Source: PSRI01 sp041484195
GTDB lineage: Bacteria; Bacteroidota; Bacteroidia; Chitinophagales; Chitinophagaceae
DNA: 64,000 nt
Assembly (NCBI GenBank): GCA_041484195.1
Contig: JBGPHC010000007.1
Span: 1-64,000 of the forward strand
Reading direction: 5' to 3'
Under the pieces are notes generated by a model, which saw nothing but the letters and a program-made list of their open reading frames with translations, was not told the DNA's origin and did not search any database. Shown here piece after piece: positions 7,483 to 15,850 of the stretch. The translations under genes were made by a program, and so were the position numbers. Numbering within the stretch: the stretch's first letter is position 1; every line of letters starts with the position of its first letter.

Positions 7483-9864
7483 ATGGATAAACTATTTTAC
7501 CTCGTGCCGGCATTGGGTGTTGTAGGCCTGATTTATACATTTATAAAATTCAATTGGGTGTCCAGGCAGGATGCGGGCTCGGACCGAATGAAGGAGATCA
7601 GCAATTATATCGCTGAGGGAGCCATGGCTTTCCTGAAAGCAGAATGGAAGATTTTAGGATATTTTGTCGTAATCGTTGCAATTCTTTTGGGCATCATGGC
7701 AAGTGCCAATCCCAATTCTCATTGGGCAATTGCCCTCGCATTCGTTTTTGGAGCAGTTTTCAGCGCTACTGCCGGATATATTGGAATGAGGGTAGCTACC
7801 CGCGCCAATGTGCGCACGGCCCAGGCAGCAAAGACTAGTCTCAGCAAAGCCCTTTCCGTTTCCTTCACAGGTGGCTCTGTAATGGGCCTGGGCGTGGCAG
7901 GTCTCGCCGTATTGGGCCTGGGAGGCTTATTCATCATTCTCTATATGGAATTTGTTAGCGGCATAGAAGCGGGCACAAAAGAATATGGCGCCGCTATGCT
8001 GAAAGCCATAGAAATACTGACCGGGTTTTCCCTCGGCGCTGAAAGTATTGCACTTTTCGCGCGTGTGGGAGGAGGAATCTATACCAAGGCAGCCGATGTG
8101 GGCGCAGACCTTGTGGGCAAAGTGGAAGCAGGCATACCCGAGGATGATCCACGGAATCCTGCAACCATCGCGGATAATGTGGGTGACAATGTGGGTGACG
8201 TTGCAGGCATGGGCGCCGACCTTTTCGGGTCCTATGTAGCAACGGTTCTGGCAACCATGGTGCTTGGTCAGGAGACTATTTCGGTTGATCATTTTGGAGG
8301 GCTGGCCCCCATACTTTTACCCATGCTGATAGCCGGCGTGGGAATCATCTTCTCCATTGTGGGTACGTTTTTTGTGAAAGTCAGTGATAGCGCCGGGGTG
8401 AACACCGATAGTGTTCAGAAGGCCCTGAATATGGGCAACTGGGGTTCAATAGTGCTCACGGCGCTTGCATCCATTGGCCTCGTTTATTATGTATTACCCG
8501 GGAACATGATCCTGCGTGGTCACGAATTCACAAAATGGGGCGTGCTAGGGGCCATTGGAGTCGGGCTTGTGGTTGGCACCCTCATGAGCATCATTACAGA
8601 ATACTATACGGCAATGGGTAAGCGCCCGGTGCGCAGCATAATCAGGCAATCATCAACCGGGCATGCCACCAATGTTATTGGCGGGCTTGCCGTTGGAATG
8701 GAATCCACATGTCTGCCAATACTCGTACTCGCCGGAGGCATCTGGGGTTCATTCACCTTCGCAGGTCTTTATGGCGTGGCCATAGCCGCAGCAGGCATGA
8801 TGGCTACTACAGCCATGCAATTGGCCATTGACGCTTTCGGTCCAATTGCCGACAATGCCGGTGGTATCGCTGAAATGAGTGAACTGCCCAAAGAAGTGCG
8901 CGAAAAGACCGACGTATTAGACGCGGTTGGAAATACCACGGCTGCCACAGGAAAGGGATTCGCAATTGCATCAGCGGCCCTAACGGCCCTCGCTCTTTTT
9001 GCCGCATTTGTTGGAGTGGCGGGTATAAAGGGTATTGACATTTATAAAGCAAAAGTGTTGGCCTCCCTTTTTGTGGGAGGAATGATCCCTTTTATTTTTT
9101 CATCGCTTGCCATCAGGGCTGTCGGACAGGCTGCCATGGCCATGGTGGAAGAAGTACGTCGTCAGTTTCGTACCATTCCCGGCATCATGGAAGGTACCGG
9201 AAAACCCGAGTATGATAAATGCGTGGCCATTTCCACCGACGCTTCAATCAAAAAGATGATGCTGCCCGGCGCCATCGCGATTAGTTCTCCACTCATCATT
9301 GGGTTCATACTGGGACCAGAAGCGCTGGGAGGGTTCCTGGCTGGCGCCACCGTTAGCGGAGTATTGATGGGAATGTTCCAGAACAACGCCGGAGGAGCTT
9401 GGGACAATGCCAAAAAATCCTTCGAGAAAGGAGTCGAGATCAACGGAGAAATGTTCTATAAAAAATCCGAACCGCATAAGGCTTCGGTGACTGGAGATAC
9501 GGTGGGCGATCCCTTCAAGGATACATCCGGTCCATCCATGAATATCCTCATCAAATTAATGTCAATCGTGTCCCTCGTGATCGCTCCTACCCTGGCGCAG
9601 ATTCATCATACCAAGGATCTTGCGATCAAAAAGGAAAAAATTCAATTGACAGAGCCTTCTCTTCAACCTGCCCCGGTGAAAATTGCAGGTGAGCTTGTGA
9701 GTTACCCCCTGATCGCATCTTTAGAAAAGAACGGATTGATCAGTGCAAAGAGCTTTTCCTTTATAAGGCAAGATGGAACTCTCGGGATCAAGAATTTTTC
9801 GCAAAAGGAACCGGTATTGACCCATTTCCATCCTGTCCTGCATAATCAGTTCGACCTGAAGTGA
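7483..9864 (+). CDS. hppA: Membrane-bound ion-pumping pyrophosphatase, K+-dependent type
   Basis: Hydrolyses pyrophosphate and pumps Na+ and/or H+ across the inner membrane. The 793 residues contain the many membrane segments of the family. The conserved catalytic block runs from DVGADLVGKVEAGIPEDD (from about 204) through NPATIADNVGDNVGDVAGMGADLFGSY. In the helix carrying GNTTAATGKGF, the residue after NTTA is Ala rather than Lys, which in this family marks the K+-dependent subgroup. The family core ends near residue 707 at TLAQIHH. The remaining ~86 residues are hydrophilic, have no counterpart in the usual enzyme, and are unexplained. It is a single gene. The transported ion cannot be fixed from sequence alone. 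Confidence 0.95.
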   Translation: MDKLFYLVPALGVVGLIYTFIKFNWVSRQDAGSDRMKEISNYIAEGAMAFLKAEWKILGYFVVIVAILLGIMASANPNSHWAIALAFVFGAVFSATAGYIGMRVATRANVRTAQAAKTSLSKALSVSFTGGSVMGLGVAGLAVLGLGGLFIILYMEFVSGIEAGTKEYGAAMLKAIEILTGFSLGAESIALFARVGGGIYTKAADVGADLVGKVEAGIPEDDPRNPATIADNVGDNVGDVAGMGADLFGSYVATVLATMVLGQETISVDHFGGLAPILLPMLIAGVGIIFSIVGTFFVKVSDSAGVNTDSVQKALNMGNWGSIVLTALASIGLVYYVLPGNMILRGHEFTKWGVLGAIGVGLVVGTLMSIITEYYTAMGKRPVRSIIRQSSTGHATNVIGGLAVGMESTCLPILVLAGGIWGSFTFAGLYGVAIAAAGMMATTAMQLAIDAFGPIADNAGGIAEMSELPKEVREKTDVLDAVGNTTAATGKGFAIASAALTALALFAAFVGVAGIKGIDIYKAKVLASLFVGGMIPFIFSSLAIRAVGQAAMAMVEEVRRQFRTIPGIMEGTGKPEYDKCVAISTDASIKKMMLPGAIAISSPLIIGFILGPEALGGFLAGATVSGVLMGMFQNNAGGAWDNAKKSFEKGVEINGEMFYKKSEPHKASVTGDTVGDPFKDTSGPSMNILIKLMSIVSLVIAPTLAQIHHTKDLAIKKEKIQLTEPSLQPAPVKIAGELVSYPLIASLEKNGLISAKSFSFIRQDGTLGIKNFSQKEPVLTHFHPVLHNQFDLK

Positions 9865-9936
9865 GAGAAAAGCAGCAGGATCGAATAGCTGTGATTTCCA
9901 AGGAATGATAGTAAATTAGCATAAAGGAAATAATGC

Positions 9937-10809
9937 ATGCCTCCTGCGCTCTTATATTATGCCATCCCTTTATTCCTCATTCTGCTTTTGCTGGAAGCCT
10001 GGTATTCCTACAAAGAAAACAAGGCCTTCTATTCTGGCAAAGACACTTATGCAAGCCTGGCAATGGGTATAGGAAATTTGCTAAGTGGATTTCTTTCGAA
10101 GATTTTGGTGCTGGGCGCTTTTGAGCTGGTCTATCAGTTCCGGATTTTTACATTGGCCTATCAGTGGTGGGTCTGGGTACTGGCATTTTTCGCGGATGAT
10201 TTGTCATACTATTGGTTCCATCGAGTGAGCCATCGGGTGAGATGGTTTTGGGCCTCCCATGTTGTACACCATTCTTCGCAACGATATAATCTTTCCACCG
10301 CACTAAGGCAGACATGGACCGGGAATTTCGCCGGTGCTTTTTTGTTCTGGCTTTGGATGCCCCTACTCGGCTTTGATCCGGTGATCGTCCTGCTGATGCA
10401 GCAGGTCAGCCTGATCTATCAATTCTGGATCCACACGGAAGCCATTGATAAATTGCCCCGACCATTTGAGTTCATCTTCAATACTCCTTCCCATCATCGG
10501 GTACATCACTCGAGCGACCTCAAATACCTGGACAGGAACCATGGAGGGATCCTCATCATCTGGGACAGGATCTTTGACTCATTCCAACCCGAAGAAGAAA
10601 GGCCACGCTATGGACTAACTACTAACCTGCGCAGTTTTAATCCCCTGGTAATCGCGTTCAGGGAATGGGGCGATATGTTTGGGAAAGCAATTCGTTCGGG
10701 TTCTTTTGCAAATTCAATCAGATACTTGTTCATGCCACCAGGATGGAGCCACGACGGCTCTACCAAGACCTCCAAAGAATTGCGCAAGGAAGCCGGACTC
10801 GAGCCTTGA
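9937..10809 (+). CDS. Sterol desaturase / fatty acid hydroxylase family protein
   Basis: A 290-residue membrane di-iron enzyme of the sterol desaturase superfamily, which hydroxylates or desaturates lipids such as fatty acids, carotenoids or ether lipids. Four to five hydrophobic segments are visible. The histidine boxes are complete: HRVSHRVRWFWASHVVHHSS in the middle, then THTEAID-like and SHHRVHH near 190-195, with a further NHGG. The substrate is not predictable. A possible -7 element (TAAATTAG, 9912-9919) lies 17 bases before the ATG. An ATG at 9933 is out of frame and is ignored. Confidence 0.85.
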   Translation: MPPALLYYAIPLFLILLLLEAWYSYKENKAFYSGKDTYASLAMGIGNLLSGFLSKILVLGAFELVYQFRIFTLAYQWWVWVLAFFADDLSYYWFHRVSHRVRWFWASHVVHHSSQRYNLSTALRQTWTGNFAGAFLFWLWMPLLGFDPVIVLLMQQVSLIYQFWIHTEAIDKLPRPFEFIFNTPSHHRVHHSSDLKYLDRNHGGILIIWDRIFDSFQPEEERPRYGLTTNLRSFNPLVIAFREWGDMFGKAIRSGSFANSIRYLFMPPGWSHDGSTKTSKELRKEAGLEP

Positions 10810-10865
10810 TGGCCGGTCCCTCATTTTCCCGGTCTATAAAATTTTCCAAATATTTCACTGATGGT

Positions 10866-10896
10866 TTTGGCTGTTACGAAATCAGTCGTATATTAG
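10866..10896 (+). promoter_or_regulatory. Promoter of the blaI-like/M56 operon
   Basis: TTTG at 10866-10869, a 19-base spacer, then TATATTAG at 10889-10896 (one mismatch to TAnnTTTG). Both operators described next overlap or abut it, as expected for a repressed promoter. Confidence 0.65.
10875..10890. promoter_or_regulatory. BlaI-type operator, copy 1
   Basis: TACGA-N6-TCGTA, a perfect 5-bp dyad, located in the promoter spacer and touching the -7 element. It matches copy 2 in both arms and spacing and resembles the TACA-N-TGTA logic of BlaI/MecI operators. Binding by the adjacent BlaI-like repressor is inferred. Confidence 0.7.
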
Positions 10897-10898
10897 CT

Positions 10899-10914
10899 TA
10901 CGAAACAAATCGTA
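10899..10914. promoter_or_regulatory. BlaI-type operator, copy 2
   Basis: A second TACGA-N6-TCGTA dyad, centred 24 bases from copy 1 and ending three bases before the ATG. It would cover the transcription start. Two same-face dimers about two helical turns apart fit co-operative repression. Confidence 0.7.
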
Positions 10915-10917
10915 GAG

Positions 10918-11301
10918 ATGGCACAAAACAGAACTATTAAACCAACGGAGAGTGAGCTCGAAATCCTGCAGGTATTGTGGGAGCGAAATTCGGCCACTGT
11001 CAGAGATGTGCATGAAGAACTGATGCAGACCAAGGATGTGGGATATACCACCACACTGAAGCTCATGCAAATCATGTTTGAAAAAGGGCTGGTCACCCGG
11101 GATGATTCATCAAAAACGCATATTTACCAGCCTGCTGTGAGCAGGGAAAGAACGCAAAAGCATTTGGTGGGCAAAATGATTGACACGCTTTTCTCCGGAT
11201 CCTCCGCGCAATTGGTGATACAGGCTCTTGGAAATCACAAGAGCAGCCAGCAGGAACTGGAAGAAATCCAGAAACTTTTGGATAACCTGAAAAAACAATA
11301 A
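10918..11301 (+). CDS. BlaI/MecI/CopY family transcriptional repressor
   Basis: A 127-residue winged-helix repressor. The N-terminal DNA-binding domain (about 5-75) carries the family pattern LTESELEILQVLWERNSATVRDV-like, here starting PTESELEILQ, with the recognition region VGYTTTLKLMQIM. The C-terminal part (about 80-127) is the helical dimerisation arm. It overlaps operon logic with the M56 peptidase gene 17 bases downstream, the usual repressor/sensor pair in which the membrane peptidase triggers repressor loss. Two operators with matching arms sit in its own promoter, so autoregulation is likely. The inducing signal is unknown. Confidence 0.92.
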   Translation: MAQNRTIKPTESELEILQVLWERNSATVRDVHEELMQTKDVGYTTTLKLMQIMFEKGLVTRDDSSKTHIYQPAVSRERTQKHLVGKMIDTLFSGSSAQLVIQALGNHKSSQQELEEIQKLLDNLKKQ

Positions 11302-11318
11302 TAGTAAACGGGCGAGCC

Positions 11319-13520
11319 ATGAATGCTTTATATCATTCCCCATTTCTGTATGCATTGGGTTGGGCCATAGCCAGCAGCTTTTGGCAAATGGCATTGCTAT
11401 GGATCATTTACCAGTTATGCTTCAGTGTTCAAAGTAGGATCAAACCATTCTTGAAGCACCTTGCTGCGACCGGATTCCTGATGGCTGGTTTTGTTTGGTT
11501 TTGCATCAGCCTGCTGCAAAAATACATGGAGCAGGAATCCCTGCAGCAGTATATCGCGAGCCTGCCGGCGCTGAATGATACAAGCGGGACTAATGCACCT
11601 GCAACATTTTTTTCTGCCACAGGGTGGAACAATATCCTGGCTACCGCGGACCAATACCTTCCCTATATATCTGCTGCCTACCTGCTGGTATTACTATTCC
11701 TGGCTTTCCGGCTCGTGAATGCTTATTTGTATTCACAACAATTGAGAACAACCGGTTTGTTGCCAGTCGAAGCATGCTGGAAAAACCTGGTGGAAAAATA
11801 CAGTCAAAGAATCGGAATTGGCCGCGGAGTAAGAATTTACCTCAGCGAATGGATCGACGTGCCGGCCACCCTGGGATATCTCAAGCCCGTCATCCTGCTC
11901 CCCCTTGCCACTTTCAATCATCTGTCAATGGGGCAGGTTGAAGCAATCTTATTGCACGAACTTTCGCATATCAGGAGAAACGATTACCTGATTAATATAA
12001 TGGTTTCTGTTATTGAGACCATCCTGTTTTTTAATCCATTTGCCAACCTCCTCGCGGGGTCGCTAAAGAAGGAAAGGGAAAATTGCTGTGATGATTTTGT
12101 ACTTCAATTTCATTGTGATCCTCATAGCTATGCTGCAGCATTATTGTCGCTGGAAAAACTTAGGATGAATTCTTCGCAACTGGCTATCGCGGCCACAGGC
12201 AGCAAGAACCAACTTCTGGGAAGAGTCAAAAGGATAATGAATGTAAAGACCCGGAATTTTAATTATGGCCAGAAATTAATGGCATTGATTGCAATCGCAT
12301 TTATCCTGACTTCCATGGCATGGCTTGCACCTTCCGGGTCCACAAAGCCTTCCTATTCCAAAGCAGGCTCCAGGATTGAAACTGATTTGAATACCGTGAC
12401 ATCAGAGCGACCAAAATCCGCATTCATTACGGAAAAGAAAGCAGATGCCAGGGATCACAAACTCTATCCACTCAAATCAAAGATCGATCGTTCCCCGAAT
12501 GATTTACTATTTGCCGAAAATGATTCAGTGCCTGAATCGGATTTGGTAAATGACCAGGCTTATTGGAAATTCATGACACCGGATCCTCAACTTCCTGCCC
12601 GGCCGGAAATATCAGGCTTGCCGGTTCAGGAGTCAATGGCCCAGACCTTACCCCTTATGCCCGCTCCTACCAACCAGGATTTCAACTGGAATATCAGAAT
12701 TCCCGAGGAATATTTTTCCTATCAGAATTTCGACCAGCTATTACCACAGATATTCTATAAGAATCCCAAAGATGGCAGCAGGAAGGTGGAATTGAATCAT
12801 TGGAAACAGGCTTTCGAAAATATCGATTGGAAAAAAATGGAACAGGAATGGAAACAGGATGGGCAAACCCAGGACTGGCAAACCCTGGAGCGGCAACTGA
12901 AGGACGAATTTGAAAGTCAATTGAAACGGATTGATGTGGAGAATGTTCTATCACCACTAGCCCTTACTGTAAGTATTGGTGAAAATCCATCTCCTGAAAA
13001 CGAAGCTTCATCTGAGACAGCGTTGAATTCCGGGGATGTTAATATTGCTACGCCCTCTTCTTCCCGAATCATTACCACAAGGCTGAACAGGCAGATCCTG
13101 AATTATTTGGTCAATACCATAAGCAACCAAAAAGCGAAAACTACAAGCCGCATAATGCAAGTGAAGGGATTTAAACAATTGAAAGAACCCGCCAATATAA
13201 TGATCAAATCCGATCGCGATAAGCAAAGGGAGGTCCAAAAATTTTCTTTCGAATACAAAACCGCAGAAACGAGGAGCCTGGCTCCTATGATTATCACGCT
13301 GGATGAAAACTGCAATCAAAATCTCACTAAGGTCAAAGGTATAAAGGTTTTCGGCACTGACATGACACCGGCCAATCATTCAAAGGTGAAGGAGAATTGG
13401 GATCAATATTACCGGGACAAAAAGAACCGAGATCATGCCGCCAGGGTTACCAAAAGTTCAGTGCAAGGGAAGAACCTGACTCTTACCAGTGATGATGATA
13501 ATGATGAAGATCAGGACTGA
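11319..13520 (+). CDS. BlaR1-like M56 family membrane metallopeptidase
   Basis: A 733-residue integral membrane zinc protease partnered with the BlaI-like repressor upstream. Residues 1-320 contain four hydrophobic segments (near 15-35, 45-65, 110-130 and 320-340) and the zinc motif HELSH at 213-217, followed by the downstream NCCDDFV glutamate region. The C-terminal ~400 residues after the last membrane segment are hydrophilic, rich in Asp/Asn/Gln/Lys, and end in an acidic DDDNDEDQD tail. I see no penicillin-binding sensor domain (no SxxK with KTG), so this is not a classical beta-lactam sensor. The signal sensed by the long periplasmic or cytoplasmic tail is unknown. Confidence 0.87.
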   Translation: MNALYHSPFLYALGWAIASSFWQMALLWIIYQLCFSVQSRIKPFLKHLAATGFLMAGFVWFCISLLQKYMEQESLQQYIASLPALNDTSGTNAPATFFSATGWNNILATADQYLPYISAAYLLVLLFLAFRLVNAYLYSQQLRTTGLLPVEACWKNLVEKYSQRIGIGRGVRIYLSEWIDVPATLGYLKPVILLPLATFNHLSMGQVEAILLHELSHIRRNDYLINIMVSVIETILFFNPFANLLAGSLKKERENCCDDFVLQFHCDPHSYAAALLSLEKLRMNSSQLAIAATGSKNQLLGRVKRIMNVKTRNFNYGQKLMALIAIAFILTSMAWLAPSGSTKPSYSKAGSRIETDLNTVTSERPKSAFITEKKADARDHKLYPLKSKIDRSPNDLLFAENDSVPESDLVNDQAYWKFMTPDPQLPARPEISGLPVQESMAQTLPLMPAPTNQDFNWNIRIPEEYFSYQNFDQLLPQIFYKNPKDGSRKVELNHWKQAFENIDWKKMEQEWKQDGQTQDWQTLERQLKDEFESQLKRIDVENVLSPLALTVSIGENPSPENEASSETALNSGDVNIATPSSSRIITTRLNRQILNYLVNTISNQKAKTTSRIMQVKGFKQLKEPANIMIKSDRDKQREVQKFSFEYKTAETRSLAPMIITLDENCNQNLTKVKGIKVFGTDMTPANHSKVKENWDQYYRDKKNRDHAARVTKSSVQGKNLTLTSDDDNDEDQD

Positions 13521-13555
13521 CGACAAATTTGATGGCAATCTTTTCATCATCGCGT

Positions 13556-13792
13556 TTATAATCCTTCATCCAGCTCTTTAGGCTTATTATCTGTTGATTT
13601 GGGGACAGGACAACTATTGTACGCGCAGCAACCTGAGTTTGTGAATGATTGAAATAGAAAAAAGGCCGCCAGTAATCCCAGCAAACCATCCTGCATTTGA
13701 ATTGCCAATATTCCAACAATAATCCCCAATCCCAATCTCACCCAGCGAACAAAATTCCAGTTGGTAAATAATATCTCTTTGATTGTTTCCAT
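13556..13792 (-). CDS. YgaP-like DUF2892 membrane protein
   Basis: A 78-residue membrane protein with two hydrophobic helices (about 16-32 and 34-50) of the type found in the membrane part of YgaP-like rhodaneses. A CCAYNSC cluster near residue 55 could bind metal or carry persulfide. It starts three bases after the stop of the rhodanese gene, so the two are co-transcribed and may act as a split version of the YgaP rhodanese-membrane protein. Its biochemical role is not established. Confidence 0.75.
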   Translation of the reverse strand: METIKEILFTNWNFVRWVRLGLGIIVGILAIQMQDGLLGLLAAFFLFQSFTNSGCCAYNSCPVPKSTDNKPKELDEGL

Positions 13793-13795
13793 GAT

Positions 13796-14110
13796 TCAAC
13801 CCATTTTATTTTGCAGACTCCTCCATCCTCCTCCGTTATATACTTCTTTGCATCCATTCGCTTTCAGAATCCGCGCCGCAGCCGCGCTTCTCATTCCGGA
13901 AGCACAACAGGTAATTATGCAGTCTTCCTTTTTTAGTTTAGAAATATTATTGTCCAGGCTTTCCAATGGCATGTTCAGGGAACCCCTGATATGGCCACTT
14001 TTATATTCACCCTTTGTTCTCACATCAACAATTATAGCGCCCCTGTCGAGAAGCGTCCTATAATCCACTTCCGGACCGTAACCAAAGAATTTTTTAAGAA
14101 TTCCAATCAT
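13796..14110 (-). CDS. Rhodanese-like sulfurtransferase
   Basis: A single-domain rhodanese of 104 residues. The active-site loop CCASGMRSAAAA holds the persulfide-forming cysteine, preceded by the DVRTKGEYKSGHIRGS motif typical of the family. It moves sulfane sulfur in the cytoplasm. It is followed at 3 bases by the DUF2892 membrane protein and lies in a minus-strand cluster with OsmC, DUF302 and a Crp/Fnr regulator, which points to a redox or sulfide-stress function (inference from context). Confidence 0.9.
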   Translation of the reverse strand: MIGILKKFFGYGPEVDYRTLLDRGAIIVDVRTKGEYKSGHIRGSLNMPLESLDNNISKLKKEDCIITCCASGMRSAAAARILKANGCKEVYNGGGWRSLQNKMG

Positions 14111-14534
14111 ATTCTATTTTTTAAATGTTCAATTAACCTCCACCTGGAACTGTTCCAAATATATTTTAGGATAATTAAGTTAAGCCGCCTTTGCCTTTAT
14201 TTGCTGAAAAGCAATGGGTTTTGCCTTTGTTATTTTGGTTATCAGATTTAAAACTATCAGTGTTTTCATAGATCGTCTGTTAGTAATTTAACAATACTGT
14301 TTCAAATATCCCTGCTAATGGGTGTATTTCAAATCGTCGCTTCCATTTCACGACGGTGGTCGGTGGGGACACCGACCACGGCGGGCTGCCCTGGCTGGTG
14401 TCCCCACCAGCCAGCGACAATTTGAAATGCACCCTGCTAATTTAATTAGCTCAACCAAAGAGCTATTTGGGCAAGGCGGTTATTGTCAGTTATTCTATAT
14501 ATTTTTTTCGAGAGGCCCCGGATAAATAACAGCA
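14111..14534. other. 424-base intergenic gap containing a palindromic element
   Basis: Apart from the MITE/REP-like element at 14313-14441 the region is AT-rich. It separates the rhodanese and DUF6132 genes of an otherwise tight minus-strand cluster. I see no gene in the remainder. Confidence 0.6.
14320..14434. mobile_element. Palindromic MITE/REP-like element with flanking direct repeats
   Basis: A 115-base element bounded by 21-base inverted repeats, 14320-14340 and 14414-14434, matching at 19 of 21 positions and starting GGGTG / ending CACCC. Inside are two strong hairpins: GTGGTCGGT/ACCGACCAC (14356-14364 with 14371-14379) and CTGGCTGGTG/CACCAGCCAG (14391-14400 with 14405-14414). GGTGGGGACACC (14362-14373) can also pair with 14397-14408. 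TGCTAAT flanks both sides (14313-14319 and 14435-14441), extendable to CCCTGCTAAT, as expected for a target-site duplication. It carries no coding capacity and is GC-rich against an AT-rich background. Confidence 0.8.
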
Positions 14535-14795
14535 TCAGGGCTCATTCGCATTATCATTAATAGGTTTCTGATTATTCTTCCTGGTCCCATGAAGCAATAG
14601 CCCTCCGACTAAGGCCCCATACAAAGTACTGTTCAGAGGTCTGGAACTAATAATGCAGGATCCGTTCGAACATCCAATAAAATAATAATATAGAAATCCT
14701 ATCAGACCACCTGCTAAAATACCGATGAAGGTCAATTTGTATTTGCGAACCATTCTGCCCACTACCCCAATCATAATATGATCCTTAAGGTTCAT
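14535..14795 (-). CDS. DUF6132 family small membrane protein
   Basis: An 86-residue protein with two membrane-spanning stretches (about 21-38 and 56-66) separated by a short Cys-containing loop (GCSNGSCIISS). This matches the DUF6132 family, small Bacteroidota proteins often encoded beside rhodanese and redox genes. Its first 11 bases overlap the end of the OsmC gene, so translation is probably coupled. No activity is known for the family. Confidence 0.7.
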   Translation of the reverse strand: MNLKDHIMIGVVGRMVRKYKLTFIGILAGGLIGFLYYYFIGCSNGSCIISSRPLNSTLYGALVGGLLLHGTRKNNQKPINDNANEP

Positions 14796-15252
14796 TTAAT
14801 TTTGGTACTGCTTCCAATTTATTGGAGAAAATCCGATTCCCATTATAAAATACTTCCCAGGTAACCGGCAATATTTTCTTGAGCATACTGCTGATACCGC
14901 AATATTTTTCCTGTGAATCAGTCACCGCCTTTAAAGCCAGTTCTTCGTTTTCAGCAGGCCCTTTAAATTCATAAACGATATGGATAGCCGTATAGACAAT
15001 AGGGTGCTGCTTACTGATTTCACCACTCACTCTCATTTCAAAATTATCAATGGTCACCTGGGCCTTTCGTAAGATCGAAACGATATCCATACCTGTACAA
15101 CCAGAGAGAGCCGTAAGCAGGAATGGTTTTGGAATAGGCCCGTTATCTTCACCCCCAATTCTTTCAGGCGCATCCATGATAATAGTATGCCCATTCACCA
15201 GGGCATTGAATTGCATTTTACCCATCCATTGAGTTTCAATTTCATGTACCAT
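14785..15252 (-). CDS. OsmC family peroxidase-like protein
   Basis: A 155-residue OsmC/Ohr-superfamily protein. The two conserved cysteines are present, in LTALSGCTGMD and in QEKYCGISSMLKK. In this family they reduce organic hydroperoxides or handle sulfur species. The subgroup (YhfA/OsmC-like rather than Ohr) is judged from length and the SGCTGMD motif. It lies in the minus-strand cluster between DUF302 and DUF6132 and overlaps the latter by 11 bases. Confidence 0.9.
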   Translation of the reverse strand: MVHEIETQWMGKMQFNALVNGHTIIMDAPERIGGEDNGPIPKPFLLTALSGCTGMDIVSILRKAQVTIDNFEMRVSGEISKQHPIVYTAIHIVYEFKGPAENEELALKAVTDSQEKYCGISSMLKKILPVTWEVFYNGNRIFSNKLEAVPKLNEP

Positions 15253-15386
15253 AATTAATTTCTTTGTGTTTTTTATGTATAGATATTGGTGAAATTCCTT
15301 TCTACGATTATTCAGAGTAGCAGGGATCCGGTCCTATTCACCAACCTTGTTACTGCACCAATTACTCATTATCACAAAAGATTTGC

Positions 15387-15773
15387 TCATAGCTTTTCAA
15401 TGACCCTGTTCAACTTTTCCCGCACTTGCAGGGCTACCTTGGCCAGCTTGCCATTCTCAATTGCCATCATGGAAGCCACAGGATCAATCGCGGATACTTC
15501 CACTTTGCCGTTATCATGTTCCTGCACAATCACATTGCAGGGTAGCATGGTGCCTATTTTATCTTCGGCCTGCAATGCTTCGTACGCAAAACCGGGGTTA
15601 CAAGCGCCCAGAATCCTGTATCTAATAAAGTCAACATTCAGTTTCTTTTTCAGTGTTTCCTTTACGTCAATCTCGGTCAACACGCCGAATCCTTCGTTTT
15701 TGAGCTCTTCTGTGACTCTTTCAATAGCCTTGTCAAAATCATAGTTGACCGTCTTTGTAAAATAGTAGTTCAT
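15387..15773 (-). CDS. DUF302 domain protein
   Basis: A 128-residue cytoplasmic protein covering the whole DUF302 domain, with characteristic GFGVLTEIDVKETLKKKL and ILGACNPGFAYEAL segments and LPCNVIV. DUF302 proteins are often found with sulfur oxidation and redox genes, and their chemistry is unresolved. It is followed by OsmC after 134 bases and preceded by the Crp/Fnr gene after 77 bases. Confidence 0.87.
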   Translation of the reverse strand: MNYYFTKTVNYDFDKAIERVTEELKNEGFGVLTEIDVKETLKKKLNVDFIRYRILGACNPGFAYEALQAEDKIGTMLPCNVIVQEHDNGKVEVSAIDPVASMMAIENGKLAKVALQVREKLNRVIEKL

Positions 15774-15850
15774 TTCTGATTTGCTTTTGTGATGACAAAA
15801 TCATTCCATACAAAACTCCGGGTATCCTGGTTCCTGTTCGGCTACTTTGG

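Noticed and set aside
11319..13520. Beta-lactam sensor BlaR1
   Set aside because: The HEXXH membrane part is present, but no SxxK/KTG penicillin-binding domain follows.
14322..14525. 67-codon frame across the palindromic element
   Set aside because: It is created by the palindrome and has no ribosome site or family match.
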